Under the pieces are notes generated by a model. That model was not told the DNA's origin, did not search any database, and saw nothing but the letters and a program-made list of their open reading frames with translations. Positions 1 through 10,338 of a stretch of DNA of 64,000 nt are shown here, piece by piece (positions within the stretch are counted from its first letter, which is position 1; each line of letters starts with the position of its first letter). The position numbers were made by a program, and so were the translations under genes. Source of the stretch: Rhodospirillaceae bacterium. Its GTDB lineage: Bacteria; Pseudomonadota; Alphaproteobacteria; GCA-2731375. The stretch lies in NCBI GenBank assembly GCA_018660265.1, contig JABJKS010000089.1:124001-188000 (forward strand), in the 5' to 3' direction.

Positions 1-249
1 TTGCCAACTGTCACCGCTGTTGATGGGGTCGGAGACTTCCAGGCGAAAGCCGCCTTTGGGAAATGGGCCGAAAAACCGCTCCACCGGGCCGCCGCCGGGA
101 TAGACAAAATCGTCGTAGCGGTCACTGATCGACAGCCGCTCAGAGCCGCGCCCCACGACCATCATGGATAATGGCGCGCGTTCGTGGGTGATCCGCTGGA
201 TCTGTACCAGGCCGCCGGTCGTCAGGGCGAATATGGCAACGTCTTTCAC
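1..249 (-). CDS. Unrecognised protein, partial (runs off the window)
   Basis: An open frame starts at a GTG (249-247) that overlaps the TGA stop of the gene before it (GTGA junction), and stays open for 83 codons to the window edge. The visible N-terminus (VKDVAIFALTTGGLVQIQRI) is followed by a polar stretch rich in Gly, Pro and Phe. I see no membrane segment and recognise no motif or family. The translational coupling makes it the next gene of the minus-strand operon that also holds the two lytic transglycosylases, so a role linked to the cell envelope is possible, but that is inference from position only. The true length is unknown because the 3' end is missing. Confidence 0.6.
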   Translation of the reverse strand, partial: MKDVAIFALTTGGLVQIQRITHERAPLSMMVVGRGSERLSISDRYDDFVYPGGGPVERFFGPFPKGGFRLEVSDPINSGDSWQ

Positions 250-800
250 CGCAGTAGAGCCTGGGTCCGGGGATCCCGCAACAGGGTCATGATGGGGTTG
301 TCCGCCTGGACGATAAATTGGACGACACCACGATGGGCTTTAGGTAGTGGGAAACGGTGGCAATGATCCGCCTCGTCACACAGCAACAACAGCTCCGGCG
401 CGGGCGCGTCAGCACCGCCATCCAATTCCACCACGATAATGAACTGATCCGCCTCCGCCTGGCTCGCCTCAACCGAAATTTGACAGCCAACGCCGCGCCG
501 TACGGGGATCGCCTCCGAACTGGCGGCAATGACGTCGGCCAACTGATACATCGACGCCACCCGTTGAAATTCCCTATAGGTTCGGCGCAGAGCCAAGTTG
601 GAGGATAATGCCGCCTCCAACGCCCCATCGGGTGCCGGATCAAGGGCCATTGCATGGGCATACAGGCGGCTGGCGGATATGGACGCCGGCTGGTTCTCCA
701 TCACACTGCCATCAGCCAAATCCTGACTGGTAACATTCTCGGCGAAGCGCTGCCGCGCCGCCTCCCGTTCAGCCCCCTCAGGCAATTTGATCTCGATCAT
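246..800 (-). CDS. Hypothetical protein, 184 aa, in transglycosylase operon
   Basis: The start chosen is the ATG at 800, which has a GAGGAG ribosome-binding site six bases upstream; a start ten codons earlier is possible but lacks one. The protein is acidic, has no signal peptide or membrane segment, and begins MIEIKLPEGAEREAARQRFA. The C-terminal half (from about residue 95) looks like a small beta-rich domain, with Cys codons in GVGCQ, LLCDE and DHCHR. I do not recognise the family. It follows the 166-residue transglycosylase by 34 bases and is coupled to the next gene through GTGA, so it belongs to the same transcript. A cytoplasmic regulatory or adaptor role is only a guess. Confidence 0.7.
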   Translation of the reverse strand: MIEIKLPEGAEREAARQRFAENVTSQDLADGSVMENQPASISASRLYAHAMALDPAPDGALEAALSSNLALRRTYREFQRVASMYQLADVIAASSEAIPVRRGVGCQISVEASQAEADQFIIVVELDGGADAPAPELLLLCDEADHCHRFPLPKAHRGVVQFIVQADNPIMTLLRDPRTQALLR

Positions 801-834
801 CGCCGTCTCCTCGTTCCGCAAATCGCCCAACCGC

Positions 835-1335
835 TCATTTGTAGGATCCCAGACGAACCTGTCGTTGATAGTCTAACCTAAGTCCCTGCACCTTGCGTAC
901 ATAGGAATGGGTGGCGGGAATAATTCGTGCGGCAGGCAAATCGCCGACCGCCGAACCACCGTTGTAGAATGATAACGCCAGATCCACCCGCCCGCGATAG
1001 CGCCGCAGCAGACGCTTTAAAAAATGCAGCCCCAGACGCACATTAATACGCGGTTGCCATAGCTGATCCGGGGTGATGCCGTATTCCTCCCACGCGGTGC
1101 GGGGCATGATCTGCATCACCCCGCGCGCGCCCTTGTGACTGACCACATTCGGCTTGAAATTGCTTTCCGCCTGCGCCACTGCCAGGGCCAGATCCGCCGC
1201 GACCCCAATATTTCGCGCCTCGGCCACCACAAGACGTTGAATTTCAGCCCGCGACCCAGCTTGCCCCGCAGCATGAACTTCGCCAAACAGACCGGTTGCC
1301 AAAATCACCGTCAGCAATAACAATTTGCCCGGCAT
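835..1335 (-). CDS. Lytic transglycosylase, SLT domain (short)
   Basis: A peptidoglycan lytic transglycosylase would cleave the MurNAc-GlcNAc bond to form 1,6-anhydro-MurNAc in the periplasm. Residues 1-23 form a Sec signal peptide ending AHAAG-like at HAAG. The goose-lysozyme-like SLT core follows: the catalytic Glu57 in AESNF, the GVMQIMP motif, the N-V-R-L-G-L helix, and the FYNGG motif equivalent to AYN-G. At 166 residues it is essentially signal plus catalytic domain, with no extra binding module. Three bases separate it from the paralogue upstream, and a GAGGGG site precedes its ATG. Substrate preference cannot be told from sequence. Confidence 0.9.
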   Translation of the reverse strand: MPGKLLLLTVILATGLFGEVHAAGQAGSRAEIQRLVVAEARNIGVAADLALAVAQAESNFKPNVVSHKGARGVMQIMPRTAWEEYGITPDQLWQPRINVRLGLHFLKRLLRRYRGRVDLALSFYNGGSAVGDLPAARIIPATHSYVRKVQGLRLDYQRQVRLGSYK

Positions 1336-1338
1336 GAC

Positions 1339-2181
1339 TTAACCCCTCCCACCGTGCCGGCGGCCGCGATAGGGAGAGAAATCATCCAAATCAGCGTGGT
1401 CATGATGCTGGTGGGTATGGCGCAGATGACGCTGTGCCAGACGCCTGCGGGTATGTTCCGCACGGGCAGCGCGACGGGCGGCGCGCGCTTTGCGTACCAT
1501 ATCCAGCCTGCGAAGGTGACGCCAATCAGCTTCTGCAACCGCTTCGACGTTCATTTCTGTCGACGCATCACCAAGGTATTCAGGGTGCCGCTCAACCTTA
1601 TTGGCAACAGTGCGGGCGGGTTTCCAGCTTTCCTTTGACGGCGGGGCGGGCGTATCCCAGACCGCAGCCTGCGCGGCATAGCGCTTTTCCCATTTCAGAA
1701 CGGATTGCACATAGCGCCGGGTGAAGCCATGGGCCTTGGCACCCGCGCCACGGCCATGCAGACTGCCGCCGTTATAATGCGACAGAGCCAAATCCCAGCG
1801 TCCGCCATATCGATCAATCAATTGCTCCAAAAAACTCAGGCCCAGTTGAATATTCAGGCGTGGGTCCCACAACTCATCCTCGCCAACGCCAAATTCATCG
1901 CGCGCTGTTCGCGGCATGATCTGCATCACCCCCCGGGCCCCGCGTTCGGACAATGCGGCGACTTGAAAATCAGATTCCACTTTTGCCAGGGCCAGGGCAA
2001 GGGACGGCGGCAGGGATGTCGCCTCCGCCTCCGCCACGATCAGGCGCTTTACCCCATTGCGATCGAACGCGCCGTTAGCAGGCCGGGCATCTGCGCTGTG
2101 AAAGAATGTGGTCGCAGCCAGGGCCAGCCCCAATACAGTCGCTTTCATCAAGTTCCGCCGTATCATTTTTTGATGTATCAT
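1339..2181 (-). CDS. Lytic transglycosylase, SLT domain, with basic C-terminal tail
   Basis: This is a second periplasmic SLT-family transglycosylase in tandem with the shorter one. A signal peptide ends near ADARPANG (about residue 33). The catalytic Glu69 lies in KVESDF, followed by GVMQIMPRTA, the N-I-Q-L-G-L-S-F helix and SHYNGG. Beyond about residue 170 is an Arg/Ala/His-rich tail, with R-R-A-A-R-A and HLRHTHQHH stretches, that the paralogue lacks; it could bind nucleic acid, metal or acidic wall polymer. The start at 2181 overlaps the stop of the preceding gene (ATGA); an internal Met12 (MKATVLGLAL) is an alternative signal-peptide start. The two cores are similar enough to suggest a local duplication. 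Confidence 0.9.
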   Translation of the reverse strand: MIHQKMIRRNLMKATVLGLALAATTFFHSADARPANGAFDRNGVKRLIVAEAEATSLPPSLALALAKVESDFQVAALSERGARGVMQIMPRTARDEFGVGEDELWDPRLNIQLGLSFLEQLIDRYGGRWDLALSHYNGGSLHGRGAGAKAHGFTRRYVQSVLKWEKRYAAQAAVWDTPAPPSKESWKPARTVANKVERHPEYLGDASTEMNVEAVAEADWRHLRRLDMVRKARAARRAARAEHTRRRLAQRHLRHTHQHHDHADLDDFSPYRGRRHGGRG

Positions 2182-2621
2182 TTTGCATGCTCCTTTATGG
2201 CATCCAGCCAGGCTTGGGTCAGTGTTGTGATGGTCAAATTGGCTAAGGCCAGGCGACCCTTGACCGCCATAACCTCTGCCAGGGAAAGATTGGGCGGCAC
2301 GGCCAGAACCGGCTGCGCCATAGCCGCCATGACGGCTGTCTCCAGGGGTTGCAGCTGTTCGTCGAGAAACCGCCCCTCACTGAAGATGATCAACTGCCGG
2401 GGGGCGACGGCGCGGGCGTCATTGGCAACTTGGGTGCCCGTCTGATGTTCGGATGAAGGCACAAGATGCAGATCATCCGCCGGCAATTTGGCTTTTGTCG
2501 GTGTTGTGGCACCTGCCTGCCCGCCCATGGAGACCATGGTCAAAATCATGATGGCAAAAAACGCCATGGCCAAGGCCAGGGCAATCTCTGTCATGGCGTT
2601 CCCGCTGTCATTCCCTGTCAT
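2178..2621 (-). CDS. Single-pass membrane-anchored protein, first gene of the operon
   Basis: The start at 2621 is chosen because GAGG lies nine bases upstream and because the protein then opens with a short polar segment (MTGNDSGNA) followed by one hydrophobic helix (MTEIALALAMAFFAIMIL). The remaining ~115 residues are predicted to be periplasmic, with segments such as RQLIIFSEGRFLD and TLTQAWLDAIKEHAK. The topology, a short cytoplasmic N-terminus, one helix with T-E-x-A-L-A-L-A, then a periplasmic region, recalls ExbD/MotB-type proteins, but I cannot assign it. It is the promoter-proximal gene of a minus-strand operon with two transglycosylases (ATGA overlap with the next gene), so it may anchor or regulate them. 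Confidence 0.65.
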   Translation of the reverse strand: MTGNDSGNAMTEIALALAMAFFAIMILTMVSMGGQAGATTPTKAKLPADDLHLVPSSEHQTGTQVANDARAVAPRQLIIFSEGRFLDEQLQPLETAVMAAMAQPVLAVPPNLSLAEVMAVKGRLALANLTITTLTQAWLDAIKEHAK

Positions 2622-3081
2622 ATCATCGCGCCTCAGATTGCTTTTAAACCAACCCCATATCGAGGGGAACAACAGAGGATATGAGAGGGTCAGGCATGGT
2701 TTTTGCCTGTCGATAAGCGCAAAATTCCAAATTTTTGAATAAATCCATCTGACAGGCATACCGGGCACTCTGAAAATACGAATTTTCTTGGTTATTATCC
2801 TCTTAATATTGTGTTTACTCCCTCAATATTTGTATTTATAATTATTAACCCTATTTTTAAGGGAAATCGGCGCTGTTTGCGACGGAGCGATTCACGGTTT
2901 TCGAATTTGTGTGTTATAGAGGCCTGAACGCTGTAATCGTCGCACTGATCGGGGACTTGACCGGGGCGGCAAAATTAACGATGAAGCGCAGGGAATGGCT
3001 CGCCCAGAGCCAGCGCGACAGACTAATCATCGGGACAAAAACGACGGCGTGACGGGATCAATTGGAATTGGGAAGTACGAT
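2622..3081. other. 460-base divergent intergenic region
   Basis: No gene is visible here. It holds the start regions of the minus-strand transglycosylase operon and of gltB. An inverted repeat pairs TGCCTGTC (2704-2711) with GACAGGCA (2751-2758) across 39 bases. A strongly AT-rich stretch runs from about 2790 to 2860. The open frame that extends upstream of gltB to 2995 has no homology-like character, and gltB is better started at 3082. Confidence 0.6.
2891..2920 (+). promoter_or_regulatory. Candidate sigma-70-type promoter for gltB
   Basis: TTCACG (2891-2896) and TATAGA (2915-2920) are separated by 18 bases, directly downstream of an AT-rich stretch and about 160 bases before the gltB start. 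The -35 match is weak, so this is tentative. Confidence 0.3.
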
Positions 3082-6000
3082 ATGAATGTAAGGGGCTTGC
3101 CAGAGCCGCAAGGCTTATACACCCCAGAAAACGAGCACGATAATTGCGGCGTTGGGTTCTTGGCGAACATTAAGAACCGGAAAAGCCACGAGATAATTCG
3201 TCAGGGGCTACAAATTCTGGTTAATCTGGACCATCGGGGCGCGGTTGGCGCTGACCCGTTGGCCGGTGATGGCGCAGGTATCCTGCTGCAAATTCCGGAT
3301 CGACTGTTTCGCGAGGACTGTGCGGATAAAGGCATTACCCTGCCTGCCGTCGGCGATTATGCGGTCGGCATGATTTTCCTGCCTCAGGATGCGGAAACGA
3401 CCGCACAATGCATAGAGGCAATGGAACAGGTTATTCGCAATGAAGGGCAAATCTGCCTGGGCTGGCGGGATGTGCCCGTGGACAACAGCTGCCTTGGGGA
3501 AAGTGTTAAGCCGGACGAGCCGAGGATCCGGCAGGTCTTTGTCGCCCGTGGCCCCAAGACCCCGGATCAACAGGCGTTTGAACGGAAACTGTTCGTCATT
3601 CGCAAAACGACCCATCGCGCGGTCTGGAAATCTGCGGACGAGGCACCCAAAGCCTTTTATATAACCTCCATGTCCACCCGCACCATTGTCTATAAGGGCA
3701 TGGTTCTGTCGGGCAATTTGTCAAACTATTATCTGGACCTCCAGGATGAGCGCGCGGAATCCGCCCTGGCCCTGGTCCATCAGAGGTTTTCGACAAACAC
3801 ATTTCCATCGTGGCGACTGGCCCAGCCCTTCCGCTATCTGTGCCACAATGGCGAAATCAATACAGTTCGCGGCAACATCAATTGGATGGCGGCACGTCGG
3901 CACGCCATGAGCTCATCGGTGCTGGGCGATGATCTGGACAAACTATGGCCCTTGATCGGCGATGGTGCATCGGACTCCGCGACGGCTGACAACGCCTTTG
4001 AATTGCTGGTAGCGGGCGGCTATTCCCTGTCCCACGCCATGATGATGATGATCCCCGAGGCGTGGAACGACAACGCCTTGATGGACGCGGACCGCCGCGC
4101 CTTCTACGAATATCACGCCGCGTTGATGGAACCATGGGATGGCCCAGCCGCCATTCCCTTCACCGATGGCCGGCAAATTGGTGCCACCCTGGACCGCAAT
4201 GGCCTGCGCCCGGCCCGTTATGTGGTCACGGATGATGATCTGGTCATCATGGGTTCGGAAGTTGGCGTCCTGGATATACCGGAAGAAAAAATCGTCCAAA
4301 AATGGCGTTTGCAGCCGGGCAAGATGTTTCTGATCGACCTGGAAGAAGGCCGCATCATTGGGGATGAGGAGATCAAGGCGTCCCTGGCCCAGGCCAAGCC
4401 GTACCAAAAATGGCTGGATGACACGCAAATCCAGCTTGAGGATCTGCCGGACGAAATCGGCCCCATGACGCCGGATGCCCGCACCTTGCTGGATCGGCAG
4501 CAGGCCTTTGGCTATACCCAGGAAGACACGAAATTCTTCCTCACCCCCATGGCGTTAACCGGCCAGGATCCCATCGGATCCATGGGCATAGATATACCTT
4601 TAGCTGTGCTGTCGGATCAGCCGAAGCGGATGTCGGATTACTTTAAGCAATGTTTTGCCCAGGTTACAAATCCACCCATTGATCCGATCCGCGAAGAATT
4701 GGTGATGTCTCTGGTCTCCCTTATCGGGCCCCGGCCCAATTTGCTGGACCCCGATGACGCCGGCACCAAAAAACGCCTTGAAGTCCGCCAACCGATCCTG
4801 ACCAACATGGATTTGGAGCGGGTCCGGCGGATCGAAAACCAGGTCGATCAGGTCTTTCGTACCTATACTTTAGACATCACCTATCCCGCTTCGGAAGGCG
4901 GGGCGGGCATGGCCAAGGCGCTTGAAGAGCTGTGCCAGCATGCCGAGGACGTGGTGGAACGCCCCTACAATATTCTGATCCTGTCAGACCGGGGTGTGGA
5001 TACGGACCGTGTGGCCATTCCCATTCTGCTCGCCACCGCAGGCGTGCATCATCATTTGATCCGCACGGGACAACGCACCGAAGTGGGCCTTGTGGTGGAA
5101 ACCGGCGAGGCCCGTCGGGTCCACGATTTCTGTCTGCTGGCCGGCTATGGCGCAGAGGCGATCAATCCTTATCTCGCCTTTGACACTTTATCGGCGCTGC
5201 GCCCGAAATTGCCCGAAGACCTGGAAGAAAGCGAATTGCACCACCGCTATATCAAGGCGGTGGACAAGGGGATTTTGAAGGTGATGTCGAAGATGGGCAT
5301 CTCCACCTATCAATCCTATTGCGGGGCGCAGGTTTTCGATGCCGTTGGCTTAAGGCAAAGCTTCCTGGATCAGCATTTCACCGGTACCCGGTGCGCCATC
5401 GACGGCGTCGGCCTGGCTGAAATTGCCGAGGAGACAGTGCGCCGGCACACCCTTGCCTATCGCGATATCCTGCCCTATCGGGATAGTTTGGAGGCCGGCG
5501 GCGAGTTGGCCTATCGCCTGCGTGGTGAGGAACATGCCTGGACACCGGAAACCGTGGCCCTGCTGCAGCATGCGGTCCGCGCCGGTGATCGGAGCAAATA
5601 CAAGGCCTATGCCAAACGCATGAACGCGCAGGATAAAAAGCTGCGCTATATTCGCGGCCTGTTCGAATTCAAATTCGCCGACCAGCCGATCCCCCTGGAC
5701 GAAGTGGAACCGGTTACGGAGATCTTTAAGCGGTTTGCCACAGGCGCCATGTCCTTTGGTTCGATCAGTTGGGAGGCGCATACCAATCTGGCCATCGCCA
5801 TGAACCGCATCGGTGGCAAGTCCAACTCCGGCGAGGGCGGCGAAGAGGCGGAACGTTATCGCCCCTTGAAAAACGGCGACGACATGCGGTCGGCCATCAA
5901 ACAGGTGGCCTCCGGCCGCTTTGGCGTGATGGCGGAATATCTGGTCAATGCCGCCGATATTCAGATCAAAATGGCCCAGGGTGCCAAGCCTGGTGAAGGC

Positions 6001-7761
6001 GGGCAGTTGCCCGGCCATAAGGTGGATGAATGGATTGCCCGGGTGCGTCATTCGACACCGGGCGTTGGCCTTATCTCGCCACCGCCGCATCACGATATTT
6101 ATTCCATCGAGGATCTGGCCCAGCTGATCCATGATCTGAAAAACGTCAATCCTGAGGCCCGCGTATCAGTGAAACTGGTATCGGAGCTGGGGGTCGGCAC
6201 GGTCGCTGCCGGCGTTTCCAAGGCGCATGCCGATCATGTCACGATTTCCGGCTACGATGGCGGCACGGGCGCTTCCCCGATAACGTCCATCCAAAGTGCG
6301 GGCAGTCCGTGGGAAATCGGCCTGGCCGAAACCCATCAGACCTTGGTCATGAACGGCCTGCGTGGCCGCATCGCCGTACAGGTTGATGGCGGTCTGCGCA
6401 CCGGACGGGATGTGGTTGTCGGTGCCTTGTTGGGCGCCGATGAATTCGGCATCGCGACCGCTGCCTTGATCTCACAGGGCTGTATCATGATGCGCAAGTG
6501 CCATCTGAATACCTGCCCGGTGGGCGTGGCAACGCAGGACCCGGAATTGCGCAAGCTGTTCCCGGGCCAACCGGAACACGTGATCAATTTCTTCACCTAT
6601 CTGGCTGAGGAAGTCCGCGAGCTGATGGCCAAATTAGGGTTCCGTACTTTTGATGAGATGATCGGCCAACGTGATCGTCTGGAAATGCGCGATGCCGTGG
6701 AACATTGGAAAGCCAAGGGCCTAAACCTTGGGCCCCTGCTGCATATGCCGCAACCGGGCCCAGGTGTTGCAATCCGTAATTGCGAGACCCAGGACCATGG
6801 CCTTGATAAGGCGCTGGACAACCGGTTGATCGAATTATCCGAACCCGCCATAGAACGCGGAGAAGCGGTTAGGATCAACCTGCCGGTCAGGAACATCAAT
6901 CGCACCATCGGGGCTATGTTGTCCGGGCGCATTGCCAAGAAGTATGGTGGTGCCGGCCTTGAAGATGACACCATCCATGCCAAGTTCACGGGCAGTGCGG
7001 GGCAAAGCTTCGCCGCATTCCTAAGCCACGGCGTCACCTTTGAATTGGAAGGCGACGCCAATGACTATGTGGGCAAGGGGCTATCGGGGGGTCGGGTGGT
7101 GATCTATCCGCCCAAGATCTCCACTATCACGCCGGAGGAGAATATCCTGATCGGCAACACGGTGTTGTACGGTGCCATCTCGGGCGAATGCTATTTCCGC
7201 GGTGTCGCGGGCGAAAGGTTCGCGGTACGAAATTCCGGTGTCACGGCGGTGGTCGAAGGCGTTGGTGATCATGGCTGCGAATATATGACCGGCGGCGTAG
7301 TGGTCGTCCTTGGCAATACGGGGCGGAACTTCGCGGCTGGGATGAGCGGCGGCATCGCCTATGTCCTGGACGAAAGCAGTGATTTCCACCTGCGTTGCAA
7401 CATGGCCATGGTGGCGCTGGAGCCCATTGCGGATGAGGATCAGGTTTTGGAAGATTTGGACCATCAGGGCGGTGATCTGGAAACCCATGGCCGGGTCGAT
7501 CTGGTGCATGACATGACCCGCTATGACGCCCAACGTCTGCATAACTTGATAGAGAACCATCTGCGCTATACGGGCAGTGAACGGGCGGCCATGGTTCTGG
7601 ATAATTGGGATGAATACCTGCCGCGTTTCGTCAAGGTGATGCCGGTGGATTACCGCCGCGCGTTGCAGGAAATGCAGGCTCAGGCTCAGATAACATCCCG
7701 GGGACAGTCCGGCGCGGATGACCAGCATGTTGGCGAATCCGTTGCTGTGGGGGGTGAGTAA
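3082..7761 (+). CDS. gltB: Glutamate synthase (NADPH) large subunit
   Basis: Large subunit of NADPH-GOGAT, which makes two glutamates from glutamine and 2-oxoglutarate, the second step of ammonia assimilation. I start it at the ATG at 3082 (GGAAG six bases upstream), giving 1559 residues, normal for the alpha subunit. The glutaminase nucleophile is Cys22 in DNCGVGF, after a short propeptide that is removed. The class II amidotransferase domain is followed by the central domain, the FMN-binding barrel ([22 protein letters not shown]), the 3Fe-4S cysteines Cys1134, Cys1140 and Cys1145 (C-x5-C-x4-C), and the C-terminal beta-helix domain rich in Gly. gltD follows five bases later in the same operon. 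Confidence 0.97.
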   Translation: MNVRGLPEPQGLYTPENEHDNCGVGFLANIKNRKSHEIIRQGLQILVNLDHRGAVGADPLAGDGAGILLQIPDRLFREDCADKGITLPAVGDYAVGMIFLPQDAETTAQCIEAMEQVIRNEGQICLGWRDVPVDNSCLGESVKPDEPRIRQVFVARGPKTPDQQAFERKLFVIRKTTHRAVWKSADEAPKAFYITSMSTRTIVYKGMVLSGNLSNYYLDLQDERAESALALVHQRFSTNTFPSWRLAQPFRYLCHNGEINTVRGNINWMAARRHAMSSSVLGDDLDKLWPLIGDGASDSATADNAFELLVAGGYSLSHAMMMMIPEAWNDNALMDADRRAFYEYHAALMEPWDGPAAIPFTDGRQIGATLDRNGLRPARYVVTDDDLVIMGSEVGVLDIPEEKIVQKWRLQPGKMFLIDLEEGRIIGDEEIKASLAQAKPYQKWLDDTQIQLEDLPDEIGPMTPDARTLLDRQQAFGYTQEDTKFFLTPMALTGQDPIGSMGIDIPLAVLSDQPKRMSDYFKQCFAQVTNPPIDPIREELVMSLVSLIGPRPNLLDPDDAGTKKRLEVRQPILTNMDLERVRRIENQVDQVFRTYTLDITYPASEGGAGMAKALEELCQHAEDVVERPYNILILSDRGVDTDRVAIPILLATAGVHHHLIRTGQRTEVGLVVETGEARRVHDFCLLAGYGAEAINPYLAFDTLSALRPKLPEDLEESELHHRYIKAVDKGILKVMSKMGISTYQSYCGAQVFDAVGLRQSFLDQHFTGTRCAIDGVGLAEIAEETVRRHTLAYRDILPYRDSLEAGGELAYRLRGEEHAWTPETVALLQHAVRAGDRSKYKAYAKRMNAQDKKLRYIRGLFEFKFADQPIPLDEVEPVTEIFKRFATGAMSFGSISWEAHTNLAIAMNRIGGKSNSGEGGEEAERYRPLKNGDDMRSAIKQVASGRFGVMAEYLVNAADIQIKMAQGAKPGEGGQLPGHKVDEWIARVRHSTPGVGLISPPPHHDIYSIEDLAQLIHDLKNVNPEARVSVKLVSELGVGTVAAGVSKAHADHVTISGYDGGTGASPITSIQSAGSPWEIGLAETHQTLVMNGLRGRIAVQVDGGLRTGRDVVVGALLGADEFGIATAALISQGCIMMRKCHLNTCPVGVATQDPELRKLFPGQPEHVINFFTYLAEEVRELMAKLGFRTFDEMIGQRDRLEMRDAVEHWKAKGLNLGPLLHMPQPGPGVAIRNCETQDHGLDKALDNRLIELSEPAIERGEAVRINLPVRNINRTIGAMLSGRIAKKYGGAGLEDDTIHAKFTGSAGQSFAAFLSHGVTFELEGDANDYVGKGLSGGRVVIYPPKISTITPEENILIGNTVLYGAISGECYFRGVAGERFAVRNSGVTAVVEGVGDHGCEYMTGGVVVVLGNTGRNFAAGMSGGIAYVLDESSDFHLRCNMAMVALEPIADEDQVLEDLDHQGGDLETHGRVDLVHDMTRYDAQRLHNLIENHLRYTGSERAAMVLDNWDEYLPRFVKVMPVDYRRALQEMQAQAQITSRGQSGADDQHVGESVAVGGE

Positions 7762-7766
7762 ACAGT

Positions 7767-9209
7767 ATGGGTAAACCAACAGGCTTCATGGAGATCGCAC
7801 GCCGCGACCGCTCCTACGCACCGGCGGCTGACCGTCTGCGCCATTATGATGAATTCACCGTGCCCCTGACCGAGCCCGAGGCCCGCCAGCAGGGGGCCCG
7901 CTGTATGGATTGCGGCATTCCCTATTGCCACAATGGTTGCCCGGTCAACAATATCATTCCCGAATGGAACGATCTGGTCTACCAGGGCGATTGGCATGCG
8001 GCACTGCGTAACCTGCAATCCACCAACAATTTTCCGGAATTCACGGGCCGCATTTGCCCGGCCCCGTGTGAGGCCGCCTGCACCCTGAACATCACGGACG
8101 AACCGGTCACCATCAAAACCATTGAAGTATCGATCATCGAAAAAGGTTGGGCTGAAGGTTGGATCGTCCCCCGTATCGCCAAGCACAAAACCGGCAAGAC
8201 CGTCGCCGTTGTCGGTTCCGGTCCCGCTGGCATGGCCTGCGCGCAACAGCTGGCCCGTGCCGGGCATTCCGTTGTGCTGTATGAAAAGAACGCCCGGATC
8301 GGCGGTCTGATGCGTTATGGCATTCCGGATTTCAAGCTGGAGAAGAAATTTATCGACCGGCGCATGGCGCAAATGCGGGCCGAGGGCGTGGAATTTCGCC
8401 CCAACAGCCATATCGGCGTCACCATTTCTATCGAAGAAATTCAGGAAAAATTCGACGCTGTGGTTTTGGCCGGCGGTGCGGAGCACCCCCGCGACATGCC
8501 CGTACCCGGGCGGGAGCTGGATGGCGTGCATTACGCGATGGAATTCCTGACCCAGCAGAACCGCCGCCTGAGCGAGGAGCCTTTGGGCGAGGCGAAGGAA
8601 ATCCTGGCGACAGGCAAGCATGTGGTCGTCATCGGCGGTGGCGATACAGGGTCTGATTGCGTCGGGACCTCCAATCGGCAGAACGCAGCCTCTGTCACGC
8701 AGTTGGAAATCATGCCAAAACCGCCTGAAATTGAAGATAAGGCCCTGACCTGGCCTGATTGGCCCATGAAACTGCGCACATCGAGCTCTCATGATGAAGG
8801 GTGCGAACGGGATTGGGCCGTCTTGACCAAGAAAGTCCGGGCCGATGCCAACGGCAATATCGAGGCATTGGAACTGGTCCGGGTCAGTTGGGATCAATCG
8901 GGCGGCAGCATGAATATGAACGAGATCCCCAACAGCGAGTTTGAATTAAAGGCGAATCTGGTCCTCCTCGCCATGGGCTTCATGCACCCCTCCAAAGAGG
9001 GCATGCTGGAGAACCTTGGCGTTGATCTGGACGGGCGCGGCAATGTGCAAGCCAACATGGAAGATTACAAGACCTCCATCGATGGTGTGTTCTCTGCCGG
9101 TGATATGCGCCGGGGCCAATCCCTTGTGGTCTGGGCCATTCGTGAAGGCCGGCAATGCGCCCGCGCCGTGGACCAGGCCCTGATGGGTAGCTCCGTCCTG
9201 CCACGATAG
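7767..9209 (+). CDS. gltD: Glutamate synthase (NADPH) small subunit
   Basis: Small (beta) subunit of GOGAT: takes electrons from NADPH through FAD and two 4Fe-4S clusters to the large subunit. The N-terminal cysteine motifs are clear ([16 protein letters not shown] and [12 protein letters not shown]). They are followed by the FAD dinucleotide fold [16 protein letters not shown] near residue 147, the [13 protein letters not shown] stretch, the NADPH site [12 protein letters not shown], and the C-terminal FAD motif [18 protein letters not shown]. Its 480 residues are the usual length. It sits five bases after gltB, so the two are cotranscribed, and is followed ten bases later by an exporter gene. 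Confidence 0.97.
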   Translation: MGKPTGFMEIARRDRSYAPAADRLRHYDEFTVPLTEPEARQQGARCMDCGIPYCHNGCPVNNIIPEWNDLVYQGDWHAALRNLQSTNNFPEFTGRICPAPCEAACTLNITDEPVTIKTIEVSIIEKGWAEGWIVPRIAKHKTGKTVAVVGSGPAGMACAQQLARAGHSVVLYEKNARIGGLMRYGIPDFKLEKKFIDRRMAQMRAEGVEFRPNSHIGVTISIEEIQEKFDAVVLAGGAEHPRDMPVPGRELDGVHYAMEFLTQQNRRLSEEPLGEAKEILATGKHVVVIGGGDTGSDCVGTSNRQNAASVTQLEIMPKPPEIEDKALTWPDWPMKLRTSSSHDEGCERDWAVLTKKVRADANGNIEALELVRVSWDQSGGSMNMNEIPNSEFELKANLVLLAMGFMHPSKEGMLENLGVDLDGRGNVQANMEDYKTSIDGVFSAGDMRRGQSLVVWAIREGRQCARAVDQALMGSSVLPR

Positions 9210-9219
9210 AAGCTATGCC

Positions 9220-10110
9220 TTGAACCAGGATAGCGCCGACCCGGAAACGCCTGCGCCTCATTTGTTCGGTGCGGCCTTGTGGATGCTGGGGGCGGTGGTG
9301 TCATTTTCCACCATGGCTGTGGCCGGACGTGAGGTTTTCAAGGAACTGGACGTCTATCAATTGATGTTCTATCGCAGCGGCATCGGCCTCGTCATGGTGC
9401 TGATCTACGCCAGCCTTACTAAAAACGGTTTTCGCCATTTCAGGACCAAGCGCCTAAAACTGCATTTCGTCCGCAATATGATCCATCTTGTAGGCCAGTT
9501 CGGCTGGTTCCTTGCCCTGGGCCTGATCCCTCTGGCGCAATTGTTCGCGTTGGAGTTCACGACGCCATTGTGGATTGCCGTTCTGGCACCGTTCCTATTG
9601 GGGGAGAGGTTAACGAAGACCCGCCTGCTTGCTGTCATCCTGGGGTTTTGCGGTGTCATGGTGGTCCTCCGCCCAGGCCTGGAAACCATCAACATCGGTT
9701 CGATCGCAATGCTGATCGGTTCTATCGGCTTCGCCTGCTCCATGATGGTGACCAAGCGACTGACACCGACGGAAAAGCCGATAACTATTCTGTTTTACAT
9801 GGCCCTGGTGCAAACCCCGGTGGGCCTAATGCTCGCCTTCACGCAATTACACTGGCCGGGGCTGATCACGTCGTTGTGGCTGATCCTGGTGGCAATCCTG
9901 GGCTTCACCGCGCATTTTTGCATCGTCCGCGCCATGCGCCTGGCCGATGCCATCGTCGTGGCACCAATGGATTTTCTGCGCCTGCCCTTGATCACGGCAG
10001 TTGGCATACTATTGTACAACGAACCCATCGAACTCTGGGTCCTGGCCGGTGGTGTCCTGGTCCTCCTGGGCAACTACACCAACTTGATGGCCGAACGCCG
10101 CAAGGCCTGA
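9220..10110 (+). CDS. EamA/DMT-superfamily transporter
   Basis: An integral inner-membrane protein of 296 residues with about ten hydrophobic helices and two EamA-type halves (first starting at [17 protein letters not shown], second at [20 protein letters not shown]). DMT proteins of this class export small metabolites such as amino acids, bases or S-adenosylmethionine; the substrate cannot be told. The start is a TTG at 9220, ten bases after the gltD stop, so it may be read through from gltBD; an ATG at 9215 is out of frame and stops at once. The C-terminus ends NLMAERRKA, cytoplasmic and basic. One of four DMT paralogues in the window. Confidence 0.85.
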   Translation: MNQDSADPETPAPHLFGAALWMLGAVVSFSTMAVAGREVFKELDVYQLMFYRSGIGLVMVLIYASLTKNGFRHFRTKRLKLHFVRNMIHLVGQFGWFLALGLIPLAQLFALEFTTPLWIAVLAPFLLGERLTKTRLLAVILGFCGVMVVLRPGLETINIGSIAMLIGSIGFACSMMVTKRLTPTEKPITILFYMALVQTPVGLMLAFTQLHWPGLITSLWLILVAILGFTAHFCIVRAMRLADAIVVAPMDFLRLPLITAVGILLYNEPIELWVLAGGVLVLLGNYTNLMAERRKA

Positions 10111-10171
10111 AGCAAGATCTAAATCATGACCTTCATCCTTGCACAGATGATGGTATTGGCATTATTATTGG

Positions 10172-10183
10172 TCGGTCGACCGA
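10172..10183. promoter_or_regulatory. 12-bp perfect palindrome upstream of the DUF1326 gene
   Basis: TCGGTCGACCGA is a perfect palindrome in the 228-base gap before the DUF1326/DUF2182 pair, followed by AT-rich sequence. It resembles the half-site style of TetR-family operators, but no regulator gene lies next to it. Confidence 0.3.
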
Positions 10184-10338
10184 ACTATATCAAAATTATG
10201 GCTGTACTTGCATGAAGCCTTCCCAAATCTACAATATTATGACAAATATATGCAGGGGTTCTCAAAACGAATTGTAAGCGTTCGAGTTCGAGTTTGTGCC
10301 AATCAAAACAACGAACACACAACAGGAGAACAAGAACA

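Noticed and set aside
2995-3081. Upstream extension of gltB by 29 codons
   Set aside because: GOGAT needs only a short propeptide before the nucleophile Cys; the ATG at 3082 has a ribosome-binding site and gives Cys22.
5350-6132. Long open frame (260 codons) on the minus strand inside gltB
   Set aside because: It is antisense to conserved GltB coding sequence; no plausible start signal or recognisable protein features. Similar antisense frames at 7686-8897, 13149-14120, 15578-16306 and 30887-31843 were rejected likewise.
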